A DNA stretch of 42,499 nucleotides from Deltaproteobacteria bacterium (GTDB lineage: Bacteria > Myxococcota_C > UBA6777). The translations under genes and the position numbers were made by a program. Location: assembly GCA_002731275.1 (NCBI GenBank), contig PCBK01000089.1, positions 1 through 42,499 of the forward strand. Direction: 5' to 3'. Under the pieces are notes generated by a model. That model was given only the letters and a program-made list of their open reading frames with translations. It did no database searches and was not told the DNA's origin. Numbering within the stretch: the first letter of the stretch is position 1; each line of letters begins with the position of its first letter. Positions 8,578-17,759 of this stretch are shown one piece after another.

Positions 8578-10121
8578 GTGAAACATTCCCCATCTTTGGG
8601 ATCGATTTAGGAACGACAAATTCGGCCATCGCGAGAGTCGATGACCGCAACCATATCGAAGTGCTCCCCAACCAGGAAGGGGATCGACTGACCCCCTCAG
8701 CCGTCCTCTTCGAAGGAGAATCCCTTTACGTAGGTAACGTCGCGGCAGAGGCTTCAGGACACGAAGGAGGAGATGTCGTCCGCGATGTCAAACGGTTCAT
8801 CGGAGATGAGCACTGGCTTTGGGAACACAATGACATCTTTTACACCCCCTCGGACATCCACGCGATCATCCTCAAAAAGCTCGCACAAGATGCTGAACAA
8901 TACACAAGCATCCCAGTGAAAGACGCCGTGATCTCTGTGCCGGCCTACTTCAATGATCTGCAACGTAAGGCAACCCTCGAAGCCGCTTCCCTCGCAGGTA
9001 TCAGGGTCCACAGACTGATCAATGAGCCGACCGCTGCAGCCCTTGCGTACGGATATGACCTCCCCGACGAAGACGGGCTACAATTGGTGGTTGACCTCGG
9101 CGGAGGGACGTTCGACGTGACGCTCTTACAAAAAAATGGAACCACGCTCGACATCATCGCCTCAAATGGGCACGCCAGATTAGGTGGAAAAGACTGGGAT
9201 GATCGACTCATTCACTACTTCAGTGTCGACTTTGTCACCCACTACGGAGTCGACCCACTCGATGATCCCATCGCATATCAGCAGCTTCAGCAACGAACGC
9301 GCTCGACAAAACACGCGCTGTCTCGAAGAAACAAAAGCTTCCTATCACTCTCCCATGCAGGCTTCCAACACCAGCTCCAAATAGATCGAGAGACATTCGA
9401 GTCACTCGGAAAACCACTCTTGGACCAGTGCAAGGCGTTATGTGACCTCGTGCTCGAAGACGCGAACACATCTTGGGCAGCACTTCAGAACGTGTTTCTC
9501 GTAGGTGGCGCGACGAGAATGCCAAGCATACAAGCCTGGATCACCAACGCGTGGGGAAAACCAGGGATATCCACGGTCAACCCAGACGAAGCAGTCGTTA
9601 AAGGCGCCGCACTCGAAGCCGCTCGTATCGCCAACACACAACACAACCCCACTCCCCACGCACAAGCAGAACCATCACCGTACAGACTCAAAGGAAGCGT
9701 ACAGGCACGAGACATCACCAATCACACCCTTGGAATCGTCGTGCTCGACTCACTTGGGCGTTCATTTGTCGATACGTTGCTCCCACGACACACCTCCCTC
9801 CCCGCAAGCACACAGCACGTGTACTACACCGCATACGACAACCAAGTCAGCGTCACCATCCAACTCGTCGAAGGAGAGAGTAAACTCCCCGAAGAATGTG
9901 TCGAAATCGGCTCATGTGAGATCACAGGACTCCCACCGAGACCCGCAGGACAGCGCGTTGAACTACACCTCGGATATGATCTCAACGGTGCCCTCTCTGT
10001 CGAGCTTTACGATACAGGCTCCAATACAAGTCAACGCGTCGATCTCCAAAGAGGCTCCCATCGCACCGCAACCGAAACACAATGGATGAAGCGCCAACTC
10101 CAAAGCGTCCGTGTCCAATAA
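8574..10121 (+). CDS. Lidless Hsp70/DnaK-like chaperone ATPase
   Basis: This 515-residue protein starts at the ATG at 8574. That ATG overlaps the stop of the previous gene (ATGA) and has GGAG 9 nt upstream, pointing to translational coupling. The Hsp70 nucleotide-binding domain (1-375) is complete: FGIDLGTTNSA, VPAYFNDLQR, NEPTAAALAYG, DLGGGTFDVT and LVGGATRMP. It should therefore hydrolyse ATP. The beta substrate-binding domain (about 400-500, HTLGIVVLD onward) is present, but the protein ends where the alpha-helical lid of DnaK (about 638 residues) would begin. That size resembles HscC-type or other short Hsp70 proteins. No DnaJ or GrpE gene is adjacent. It probably works with its VWA-bearing partner, perhaps as a hetero-pair. 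Confidence 0.93.
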   Translation: MSETFPIFGIDLGTTNSAIARVDDRNHIEVLPNQEGDRLTPSAVLFEGESLYVGNVAAEASGHEGGDVVRDVKRFIGDEHWLWEHNDIFYTPSDIHAIILKKLAQDAEQYTSIPVKDAVISVPAYFNDLQRKATLEAASLAGIRVHRLINEPTAAALAYGYDLPDEDGLQLVVDLGGGTFDVTLLQKNGTTLDIIASNGHARLGGKDWDDRLIHYFSVDFVTHYGVDPLDDPIAYQQLQQRTRSTKHALSRRNKSFLSLSHAGFQHQLQIDRETFESLGKPLLDQCKALCDLVLEDANTSWAALQNVFLVGGATRMPSIQAWITNAWGKPGISTVNPDEAVVKGAALEAARIANTQHNPTPHAQAEPSPYRLKGSVQARDITNHTLGIVVLDSLGRSFVDTLLPRHTSLPASTQHVYYTAYDNQVSVTIQLVEGESKLPEECVEIGSCEITGLPPRPAGQRVELHLGYDLNGALSVELYDTGSNTSQRVDLQRGSHRTATETQWMKRQLQSVRVQ

Positions 10122-10338
10122 CCCTCAAAAAGAGAACGACAAGCCCAAACCCCAAGACGATCGAAGTCTCCTCCCTTTCAAAAAAAATAAAACGTGTTTC
10201 ACACACGCAAAAATCCAGGCAAATAGGTCATTTCTTCAACGTGCGCCTAAAGCTATGGCGCAAGCAAGAGCTTGTCATTTACAGGAATTCTGATAAGCAT
10301 AAGAAAGAAACGGAGCTTTCAATGGAGTAAACAGGAAG

Positions 10339-10953
10339 TTGAAAAAACGCAAAACGTACCACCACGGAGACTTGAAAGAAGCACTGATGGATGCAGCGTT
10401 GAGACTGATCCGCTCAAAGGGCTTGAGGGGATTTAGCTTGCGAGAAGCCGCTCGTGAAGCCGGTGTTGCCCCGAGTGCTCCGTACAGACACTATAAGCAT
10501 CGAAAAGAATTACTCGCGTCTCTCGCCGAACGCTCGCAGATTCAGTTGATGCAAGAGGTACGCGTCGCTGTCCAGAATGCGCCGGACGAGCCGCTTGAGC
10601 GATTCAAAGCCGTATGTGGCGCATACGTCTCATTTGCAGCACACCACCCCGAACAATTTGTCGTGATCTACGACAGTGAATATATGCCCTCCTCCAAAGG
10701 TGACGTCAGAAAAGAGATTGAGCAAGAGATCAAACTCCTCGTCAAAGAGGTGATCGGCGACGTCAACCATTCGCAGGCAGCATCCAATCGCGACGTCGAG
10801 TTGACAGCCAGAGCCCTCGTCTATGGTCTTTGTCGTCAGTACGTCGATGGACACTTTTCACGCGCTGGTGTCGGACCAGAGAGAGCGACAGAACTCGCAA
10901 ACACCGTCGCAACAGTCCTACGTTTCGGTCTTATCCCCCCTCCAACGACCTGA
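10339..10953 (+). CDS. TetR/AcrR-family transcriptional regulator
   Basis: This is a 204-residue one-component regulator. The N-terminal 60 residues hold the TetR helix-turn-helix. They begin with YHHGDLKEALMDAAL, then FSLREAAREAGVAPSAPYRHYKHRKELL, where PYRHYKHR marks the recognition helix and the following turn. The remaining helices form the ligand-binding and dimer domain, whose ligand is unknown. The start is TTG: an in-frame stop at 10300 excludes an upstream start, and the first ATG (10387) would delete the conserved YHHGDL segment. GGAG at 10324-10327 stands about 11 nt upstream. It lies between the Hsp70 pair and the large lipoprotein, co-directional with both, and may control either. 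Confidence 0.92.
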   Translation: MKKRKTYHHGDLKEALMDAALRLIRSKGLRGFSLREAAREAGVAPSAPYRHYKHRKELLASLAERSQIQLMQEVRVAVQNAPDEPLERFKAVCGAYVSFAAHHPEQFVVIYDSEYMPSSKGDVRKEIEQEIKLLVKEVIGDVNHSQAASNRDVELTARALVYGLCRQYVDGHFSRAGVGPERATELANTVATVLRFGLIPPPTT

Positions 10954-11096
10954 TATCCCCTGCGGCTCCACCGAAACAAATCGATTCTGCTTTGTGTTCA
11001 TCAAAAGGGTGGCCGGATGGAACCCACAAAATTGTGCATTGTCACATGTTGGTCACATTCGGTGCATACAATCCAGCAGCAAATGTGATATACGTT

Positions 11097-11112
11097 CATG
11101 CGTGATCGCATG
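11097..11112 (+). promoter_or_regulatory. Perfect hairpin/palindrome upstream of the 989-residue lipoprotein gene
   Basis: CATGCG and CGCATG pair across a TGAT spacer, about 55 bp before the ATG at 11167. The octamer TACGTTCA occurs on both sides (11091-11098 and 11120-11127). The arrangement could be an operator, for example for the TetR protein just upstream, but nothing in the sequence proves this. Confidence 0.3.
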
Positions 11113-11166
11113 GACGCAGTACGTTCAGAAGGTATGGTTCCTCGAATATAAGGACGAATAAACTTC

Positions 11167-14136
11167 ATGAAAGAATGGTCTTTTGGATTTTGGCTCTGTA
11201 TCGTTTTATGTTTAGGCTTGATGGCAGGTTGCGATTGTGGCGAAGGCGGCAATCTCAACGAATATTCACAAATCAAGGTCGAACCACAAAATATCGCGTT
11301 TTCAGCGATCAGTGTAGGAGAAGAAGAGACGAAGATTGCAACTGTGACCAACACAGGACAGCTCGATCTCCGTATCGAATCCATCAAGCTGATCGAAGTC
11401 GATGAAAACACGCCCTTCTCTCTGTCTGACGCGAAAAAGTGGACCTTCCCGATCACCGTCTCAAAAGGTGAATCACTGACCATCCCCATACGCTACGCCC
11501 CCACACAAGCCGGCGCGTTCAAGGGAAAAGTAAGGCTCATCACAGACGCAAAAAATGCAGGAGATGAAGGCGAAACAGACATCAAACTCATCTCTACATA
11601 CATTGGTGGCCTGCTGCTCGCCCCCAACCCCGTCGACTTTGGGTACGTCCCCCCCAAAGAGAAAAAATCCAAAAAGGTCACCATCACCAACAATGGCCAG
11701 GCCAAAGTCACGATCACAAAGATCACCTTCAAAAAGAACGAAACAGGTGAGTTTGCTATCCTGAAGCAACCCACACTCCCCGTTGAGCTCGACGCAAACG
11801 GCGCGACAGAGTTGGAGCTGGAATACACCCCCAAAGCACCAAAAGCCAACGGCATCATCGACTTGACGCTCGATGACGGCAACACATTCTCCCTCAATCT
11901 CGTGGGTCGCATGTCCGCCCCCAACCTGGAAGTGTCGCCCGAAACCCTTCAATTTGTCGACCCACAAGTCGGCAAGATGGTCAAGGCAAAGCTTACGCTC
12001 AAAAATGTCGGAAACCTCGAACTTGTCATCAATAAAATGGACATCGACGCGACCAGCGCCGAAGGATATAGTATCCCATCACCGCCGACACTTCCGCTGA
12101 AAATTGCCCCAGAAAAAGAAGTCGTGCTCGAGGTCGCGTTTACAGCCAAAGACATCGACAAGACACAAGGCAAACTCAATATCGATAGCAACGACCCCAA
12201 CAAACCACAGGTCGTTGTCCCCCTCCTCGCGAGCGCTGGAGGCTGTGCACTCAAGGCGATTCCCGCACAACTCTCCTTTACAAAAGACGGCGTCAAGCAA
12301 GTGATTCTCGCAAACAGCGGCACCGAAAAGTGCACGCTCTCCAACATCAAATTGGACGAAAAAGGAAGCAACGAGTTCACCCTTGGCAACACCCCCAAAG
12401 CCAACCATGTCCTCGGACCCAACGAAAATGTGAAGGTGGAGGTCACGTTCAAAGGCGGCAGTAATAAGCCACAAACGAGCAACTTGCTCGTCACCTCTAA
12501 CGACCCCAAAAATCCCACTCTCACTGTCCCTATCGAGTCACGCCCCCCCAACACCAAAGCGTGCGATATCAAAATACAACCCACCATCCTACAGTTTGGA
12601 TTCGTCGGGATCGGTCAATCAAAGACCGCTGGCGTCACTGTCATCAATAACGGCTACGACGAATGTCTCATCAAGATCTCTGGTGTCTCTGATCCATTAC
12701 AGGTCTTCAGTCTGCAAACCTCCATCCCTGTGCAGGGACGCACGATCAAATCGGGTCAACAATTCAACATCGATGTGAGCTACGCACCGAGAAACTCAAC
12801 CGTCGCACAAGGGGAATTGCTACTCACAACGACAGATCCAGCGCTTCCCACAGCGCGCATTCCTTTGCTCGGCTACTCGGGACAACTTTGCCTCGAAATC
12901 ATCCCACGTCCACTCGACTTCGGCTCTATCAGAAAAGGCTGCAGAAGTCGCGACATCGACATGGATATCGTCAACACCTGCACGAGAACGGTAAGTGTGA
13001 CCGCGATCAAATGGGGAGCCACAACATCTCCTGAGTTCTCCCTGTCCCAACCAGCAAGCACACCAAGACAACTGAACTCCGGACAATCTATGGGGATCAA
13101 AGTCCGCTACACCCCCAAAGATCTGGGACAAGACAGAGGTGTCTTGCAAATCGAAAATGATGTCCCCGGCCAAACACCTATCAACGTGATCACCGCCGGC
13201 CAAGGCATCTCAACGAGCGAGCAAACAGACACCTTCACACAAGAAAAACAACCCAAAATCGACATCTTGTTTGTGATCGATGACTCCAACTCGATGAAAG
13301 ACAACCAAAACAACCTGTCGCAAAACCTCGGCTCCTTCATGAAGTGGGCCAACCAACTCAACGCCGACTACCACATCGCCGTCACCACAACAGACGCAGA
13401 CTGTGGCACCAAGTACAAATACGACCCCGCCAAGAAAATTTGCGACAGACCTTCAAGACCTGACATCCCAAACACAGGCTGTTTTCGTGGTAGCCAAAAG
13501 GTCATCACGCCGCAAACCCCCAATGGCTTGACGCTCTTCTCCAACAACGTCAAAGTCGGTCTCAACGGTTCCGGTAACGAGCAAGGTATCGAAGCCTCCT
13601 ACAAAGCACTGCAACCTGATCGCCTCAACGATTGTAACCAGGGATTCTTGCGCAACGATGCGTCTCTGTCGATCGTCTACGTTTCCGATGAATCAGACAG
13701 CTCACCGAACTCCATCGCCTTCTACGTCAAGTTCTTCTTGGGTCTCAAGAAAAACAACAACGCGCTCGTTCGGGCTTCTGCTGTTGTTGGTCCTCCTGGA
13801 AACGGCTGCGCAAATGGCTCTCAACAGGCCAAAGCCGCGCCGAGATACTGGGACATCGCGACACAAATGCAAGGCGTCACGGCTTCTATCTGCTCGACCA
13901 ATTGGTCCAACACATTAAGCCAACTCGGTGCCGTCACCTTCGGCCGCAAACGCTCATTCGCTCTGTCACAAGCGGCAGACCCCAACAGCATCGTGGTCAA
14001 AATCAACGGTCAAACCGTCACACAAGGCTGGTCCTATGACACCAGCTCCAACAGCATCGTCTTTGAAACAGGCTCCATCCCCGCTGCTGGCGCGCAAATC
14101 GTCGTCACCTACAAGACACAGTGCATCGCCCCCTGA
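11167..14136 (+). CDS. Choice-of-anchor-D repeat lipoprotein with VWA-like domain
   Basis: This is a 989-residue predicted lipoprotein. A hydrophobic signal peptide ends in the lipobox LMAGC, with Cys22 as the lipidation site. Residues about 35-690 contain roughly six Ig-like repeats of the ASPM/SPD-2/Hydin (choice-of-anchor D) kind. Each begins with a phrase like PxxLxFGxVxxGxxK and carries VTNTG or VINNG strands. A VWA-like domain follows (from about 697) with the MIDAS DDSNS at about 705 in FVIDDSNSMKDN. The last 60 residues are another small beta domain ending IVVTYKTQ. No enzymatic motif is seen. It is likely periplasmic-facing or surface-exposed and used for adhesion or assembly, as inferred from VWA plus Ig-like repeats. 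It follows the TetR gene by 213 nt. Confidence 0.9.
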   Translation: MKEWSFGFWLCIVLCLGLMAGCDCGEGGNLNEYSQIKVEPQNIAFSAISVGEEETKIATVTNTGQLDLRIESIKLIEVDENTPFSLSDAKKWTFPITVSKGESLTIPIRYAPTQAGAFKGKVRLITDAKNAGDEGETDIKLISTYIGGLLLAPNPVDFGYVPPKEKKSKKVTITNNGQAKVTITKITFKKNETGEFAILKQPTLPVELDANGATELELEYTPKAPKANGIIDLTLDDGNTFSLNLVGRMSAPNLEVSPETLQFVDPQVGKMVKAKLTLKNVGNLELVINKMDIDATSAEGYSIPSPPTLPLKIAPEKEVVLEVAFTAKDIDKTQGKLNIDSNDPNKPQVVVPLLASAGGCALKAIPAQLSFTKDGVKQVILANSGTEKCTLSNIKLDEKGSNEFTLGNTPKANHVLGPNENVKVEVTFKGGSNKPQTSNLLVTSNDPKNPTLTVPIESRPPNTKACDIKIQPTILQFGFVGIGQSKTAGVTVINNGYDECLIKISGVSDPLQVFSLQTSIPVQGRTIKSGQQFNIDVSYAPRNSTVAQGELLLTTTDPALPTARIPLLGYSGQLCLEIIPRPLDFGSIRKGCRSRDIDMDIVNTCTRTVSVTAIKWGATTSPEFSLSQPASTPRQLNSGQSMGIKVRYTPKDLGQDRGVLQIENDVPGQTPINVITAGQGISTSEQTDTFTQEKQPKIDILFVIDDSNSMKDNQNNLSQNLGSFMKWANQLNADYHIAVTTTDADCGTKYKYDPAKKICDRPSRPDIPNTGCFRGSQKVITPQTPNGLTLFSNNVKVGLNGSGNEQGIEASYKALQPDRLNDCNQGFLRNDASLSIVYVSDESDSSPNSIAFYVKFFLGLKKNNNALVRASAVVGPPGNGCANGSQQAKAAPRYWDIATQMQGVTASICSTNWSNTLSQLGAVTFGRKRSFALSQAADPNSIVVKINGQTVTQGWSYDTSSNSIVFETGSIPAAGAQIVVTYKTQCIAP

Positions 14137-14193
14137 TCCTTCAATCCACGCCACCTCCCTTCCCACCAAAGACTTGATCTATCCCAAGCGTAG

Positions 14194-14213
14194 ACATATG
14201 TTCCATATGTTCA
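14194..14213 (+). promoter_or_regulatory. Tandem 10-bp repeat upstream of the photolyase gene
   Basis: Two head-to-tail 10-bp units (ACATATGTTC and CCATATGTTC, 9 of 10 identical) stand one helical turn apart, 46 bp before the photolyase start. Each carries the palindrome CATATG. Direct repeats at one-turn spacing suit cooperative binding by a regulator. It is a candidate operator only. Confidence 0.3.
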
Positions 14214-14258
14214 TCATTTATTGATCATTTGAAGCATATACAAGACAAGGAGCCACCC

Positions 14259-15791
14259 TTGACAACCCTACGCCTGGTATTAGGGGATCAACTTCACATC
14301 GGACATTCATGGTTTTCAGAAGCACAAGAGGACGTCCTCTATGTGATGATGGAGATCCGCTCAGAGACGGATTACGCCCATCACCACATTCAAAAAATAG
14401 TGGCGTTTTTTGCTGCGATGAGAGCGTTCTCCAAAGCCCTGAAAGAACAAGGACACAATGTCCACTACATCGAACTCGATGCACCTGAGAACCAACAAAC
14501 CATCACGGGAAACATCAACACGCTCATCAAAGAACACGCAGCCACGCGATTCGAATATATGCTCCCAGACGAGTACAGAGTCGATCAGGAACTCAAGACA
14601 CTCTGCCAACACATCGACATCGACTCATCAGCCGTAGAAAGCGAGCACTTTTTGACCACGCGCAACGAGTTAAAAGACTTCTTCAAGGGGAAAAAGACCT
14701 ACTTGATGGAATCCTTCTATCGGAATATGCGCAAAACATACGACATCTTGATGGAGGGAGACAAGCCTGTCACAGGTCGCTGGAATTACGACGCAGAGAA
14801 TCGTAAAAAGCTCAAGCAAAAGGACAACATCGTCTCACCAAAGCTGTTCTCCAAGGACGTCAGTGAGCTTGTCGACTTGATCGAGGCAGAGGGAATCAAA
14901 ACCATCGGGAGGATCAACAGAGTGGCCTTCATCTGGCCGACGACGAGAGAAGAATCCTTGGAGCTACTGGACTTCTTTGTGGAGCAGTGTTTGCCGTCCT
15001 TTGGTCGGTTCCAGGACGCGATGACAGATCGTGGTTGGTCCTTGTATCACTCGCGGCTGTCCTTCTCGATCAACGTCAAACTCCTCCACCCCCTCGAAGT
15101 CGTAGAGCGTGTCGTCGAATCATGGCAAGGAGGTCGAGAGGATGTAGACCTCGCACAGGTCGAAGGTTTTGTCAGACAAATCATCGGATGGCGAGAGTAT
15201 ATGCGTGGAGTGTACTGGGCTCATATGCCGTCGTATGCAAAGATGAACACGCTCTCTCATACGACTCCCCTGCCCTCGTTCTATTGGGACGCAAACACAA
15301 AGATGGCGTGCATGAAACAAGCCATTCATCAGTCCTTGGAGCACGCATATGCGCATCATATCCAAAGATTGATGGTTACGGGGAACTTTGCGTTGCTGCT
15401 CGGTTGTGATCCTGACGAAGTCGACGCGTGGTATCTCGGTATCTACATCGACGCACTCGAATGGGTTGAGATCACAAACACACGTGGGATGAGTCAATTC
15501 GCGGATGGCGGCATTGTAGGGACAAAACCCTACGTCTCCAGCGCAAATTACATCAACAAGATGAGCGATCATTGCAAGGGCTGTCAGTACGATCACAAAG
15601 CACGACATGGAGCCAAATCTTGCCCATTCAACGCCTTGTACTGGGAGTTTTTTATCAGGCACCGAGAGGCGTTTGCACACAACCCACGTATCGGCATGGC
15701 TTACAGACATATCGATAAAATGAGCGATGATGAACAACAAGCGATCGTCGAGCGTGCCGCATACATCAGGGAACACAGAGACACACTATGA
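14259..15791 (+). CDS. FeS-containing photolyase/cryptochrome (PhrB/CryB type)
   Basis: The frame opens at a TTG at 14229, but AAGGAG at 14247-14252 sits 6 nt before a second TTG at 14259. The family also starts close to RLVLGDQL, so the protein has 510 residues. It belongs to the deoxyribodipyrimidine-photolyase-related FeS family, which repairs (6-4) photoproducts or senses light using FAD. The N-terminal domain is Rossmann-like and the C-terminal domain helical. Four cysteines at 383, 439, 442 and 455 (C, then CKGC, then C) have nearly the spacing of the 4Fe-4S ligands of Agrobacterium PhrB as I remember them. The stop overlaps the start of a DUF2256 gene by 4 bp. A tandem 10-bp repeat upstream may regulate it. 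Confidence 0.93.
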   Translation: MTTLRLVLGDQLHIGHSWFSEAQEDVLYVMMEIRSETDYAHHHIQKIVAFFAAMRAFSKALKEQGHNVHYIELDAPENQQTITGNINTLIKEHAATRFEYMLPDEYRVDQELKTLCQHIDIDSSAVESEHFLTTRNELKDFFKGKKTYLMESFYRNMRKTYDILMEGDKPVTGRWNYDAENRKKLKQKDNIVSPKLFSKDVSELVDLIEAEGIKTIGRINRVAFIWPTTREESLELLDFFVEQCLPSFGRFQDAMTDRGWSLYHSRLSFSINVKLLHPLEVVERVVESWQGGREDVDLAQVEGFVRQIIGWREYMRGVYWAHMPSYAKMNTLSHTTPLPSFYWDANTKMACMKQAIHQSLEHAYAHHIQRLMVTGNFALLLGCDPDEVDAWYLGIYIDALEWVEITNTRGMSQFADGGIVGTKPYVSSANYINKMSDHCKGCQYDHKARHGAKSCPFNALYWEFFIRHREAFAHNPRIGMAYRHIDKMSDDEQQAIVERAAYIREHRDTL

Positions 15792-15949
15792 CCCACAAGA
15801 AGAAACACCTGCCATCCAAAGTCTGCGAGGCCTGTGGCCGCCCATTCAATTGGCGCAAAAAGTGGGCACGCTGCTGGGAGCAAGTCAAGTATTGTAGCCA
15901 ACGTTGCAAGAGACACCGACAAAAAGAAGCCGTCCCTCCATCACAGTGA
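15788..15949 (+). CDS. DUF2256 zinc-ribbon-like small protein
   Basis: This 53-residue protein's ATG overlaps the photolyase stop (ATGA). It has CEAC at 13-16 and CSQRC at 36-40 around the core [20 protein letters not shown], the signature of DUF2256. The four cysteines (13, 16, 36, 40) probably bind zinc. DUF2256 genes are known to lie beside, or be fused to, cryptochrome/photolyase genes, and the 4-bp overlap fits that pairing. Its biochemical role is not established; assisting the photolyase is inference. It has no membrane segment, and its ends are basic and probably disordered. Confidence 0.9.
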   Translation: MTHKKKHLPSKVCEACGRPFNWRKKWARCWEQVKYCSQRCKRHRQKEAVPPSQ

Positions 15950-16066
15950 TCCTTTCCGCTCCTTCTGTGCAACTTTTCCATCGAAAGAGTGTTCCAATGT
16001 CCACGTACAGGGGATATACTTCCTCATGTCTGCGAACACTTTCCTCGAAGGGAGCGAAAATACTTT

Positions 16067-17041
16067 ATGCGCATCATCTACACCCGAATCTTTTTACTGT
16101 TCACGCTGATGACAGCATTCACATGGGGGTGTGATTGCTCCGGAACCACTCCCGTCGAATGCGATACATATACATACACCTGGAAAGTCGTAAGCTCAGG
16201 CGTACAGACAGACTTACACGCAGTCTCACGTGCTGGTGACAAATATATGTGGGCAGTGGGCGCTGGTGGCGTCGTGCTCCACACCAAGGACAATGGTAAA
16301 ACCTGGGCGACACAAACGTCAGGTGTGCAAGACGATCTCTTCGGGGTGACATTCATCAGTGAGAAGAAAGGCTGGGCTGTTGGCGCAAAGGGTACCATCA
16401 TCCGCACAGAAGACGGTGGAGCTTCCTGGACAAAGCTCACAGCCCCGGTCACATCAACACTTCGAAGCGTTCAATTTCTCAACGATCAAGATGGCTATAC
16501 AACAGGCGATGAGTACACCTTCCTGCGTACGAAAAATGCCGGCCAAATCTGGAGCTCAACGGTCCACCGAAGTGACCTTGAGTTCTCTGCCCTCGCCTTC
16601 TACGACACCTTGATCGGGTACGTCGTAGGCACATCAGGGATCATCTTCTTCACCATCGATGGCGGCGTGACGCTGACCTCCGTTCCAACAGGGACAGCGA
16701 AGCGGTTTCTATCGGTCCATGTTGTCGATCAAAGTGAAGCCTGGTGTGGAGGGGAAGACGGAAACTTAAAGGTCACCTATGACAGCGGTAACAGCTGGGA
16801 ATCACGCTCATCGACAGTCAGAGCCGACATCAACGGCATCGGCTTCATCGACTTGAATAGAGGCTGGTTTGTCGGCTCAGCAGGCGTGATCTACGGTACA
16901 AAAGATCGCGGCAACGTCTGGAGCAATGAAGCCCCTTCGACTTTGCCTGACTTGAGCGCGATCGCCGTCTCAAAGACAGGCGGCGCTGTCGTAGGAAAAG
17001 GTGGAACAATCCTCCACCTCGACGCCCAATGTGCAAAGTGA
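16067..17041 (+). CDS. YCF48-type seven-bladed propeller lipoprotein
   Basis: The ATG at 16067 is preferred over an upstream in-frame ATG (15989). It is followed directly by a signal peptide ending at Cys22 (TAFTWGC) and preceded by AAGGGAG. The mature protein (about 300 residues) contains seven repeats of the form GWAVGxxGxIxxTxDGGxxW. Examples are WAVGAGGVVLHTKDNGKTW and GWAVGAKGTIIRTEDGGASW, and the last, GAVVGKGGTIL, closes the ring. Seven units fit a seven-bladed YCF48/BNR-like propeller. Plant and cyanobacterial YCF48 assists photosystem II assembly, but in non-phototrophs such propellers are surface or periplasmic proteins of unknown role. The Asp-box-like turns do not prove sialidase activity. 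Confidence 0.88.
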   Translation: MRIIYTRIFLLFTLMTAFTWGCDCSGTTPVECDTYTYTWKVVSSGVQTDLHAVSRAGDKYMWAVGAGGVVLHTKDNGKTWATQTSGVQDDLFGVTFISEKKGWAVGAKGTIIRTEDGGASWTKLTAPVTSTLRSVQFLNDQDGYTTGDEYTFLRTKNAGQIWSSTVHRSDLEFSALAFYDTLIGYVVGTSGIIFFTIDGGVTLTSVPTGTAKRFLSVHVVDQSEAWCGGEDGNLKVTYDSGNSWESRSSTVRADINGIGFIDLNRGWFVGSAGVIYGTKDRGNVWSNEAPSTLPDLSAIAVSKTGGAVVGKGGTILHLDAQCAK

Positions 17042-17117
17042 ACCTAACACACACAGAACGCGTTGTGATTGGTGAAAGGTCGATAAAACGCACACTTCTC
17101 ACTTACAGGCAGATACC

Positions 17118-17759
17118 ATGCGAATTGTAGCCATCAGTGATACTCATACCAAACACAACCAGTTTGACATCCCCGACGGAGACGTCTTGATCCACGCGGG
17201 AGACTTTACCTCGCGCGGAAAGCAGAAAGAGATCAGAAGATTCAACAACTTTTTGGGGACACTCCCCCATAAACACAAAGTTGTCATTGCCGGTAATCAC
17301 GACTTCGCCCTCGAAAACGAACCCGAGCTCGCAGAACCTATGCTGACGAATTGCACGTACCTGCGAGATAGTTCCATCGTAATCGAAGGCGTCAAGATCT
17401 ACGGTAGTCCTTGGCAGCCGGAGTTTTTCAACTGGGCGTTCAACCTCCCAAGAGGTGAACCGCTCAAAGAGAAGTGGGAGCAAATCCCCGATGATACAGA
17501 TATCCTGATCACACATGGCCCCCCATATGGCATCCTCGACAAGACTGCAAGAGGCGAACACGTCGGTTGTGAAGAGTTAATCAAGATCGTCCTCAAAAAG
17601 AAACCAGCCTATCATATCTTCGGACACATTCACGAAGCCGCCGGAGAGATCAAACAAGATGGGATCCACTTTATCAACGCCAGCCTCCTCAACCTCCAAT
17701 ACAAACCGGCTTTTGCACCAACGGTTTTCGACATCCAAACACAAACTGAAGTGATTTGA
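17118..17759 (+). CDS. Calcineurin-like metallophosphoesterase (MPPED/UPF0046-like)
   Basis: This 213-residue cytosolic enzyme has every metal-site motif of the calcineurin-like superfamily in order: SDTH near 8-11, GDF near 32, GNHD near 60, THGPP near 135 and GHIH near 167. It probably uses two metal ions to hydrolyse a phosphodiester or phosphomonoester. The short length and the PxWQPEF..WAFN segment fit the MPPED1/MPPED2 (239AB, UPF0046) group, whose members act on cyclic nucleotides and other phosphodiesters. The substrate here is unknown. No strong ribosome site is seen, though the ATG at 17118 begins directly with the beta strand MRIVAISDTH. It is probably transcribed alone. Confidence 0.93.
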   Translation: MRIVAISDTHTKHNQFDIPDGDVLIHAGDFTSRGKQKEIRRFNNFLGTLPHKHKVVIAGNHDFALENEPELAEPMLTNCTYLRDSSIVIEGVKIYGSPWQPEFFNWAFNLPRGEPLKEKWEQIPDDTDILITHGPPYGILDKTARGEHVGCEELIKIVLKKKPAYHIFGHIHEAAGEIKQDGIHFINASLLNLQYKPAFAPTVFDIQTQTEVI

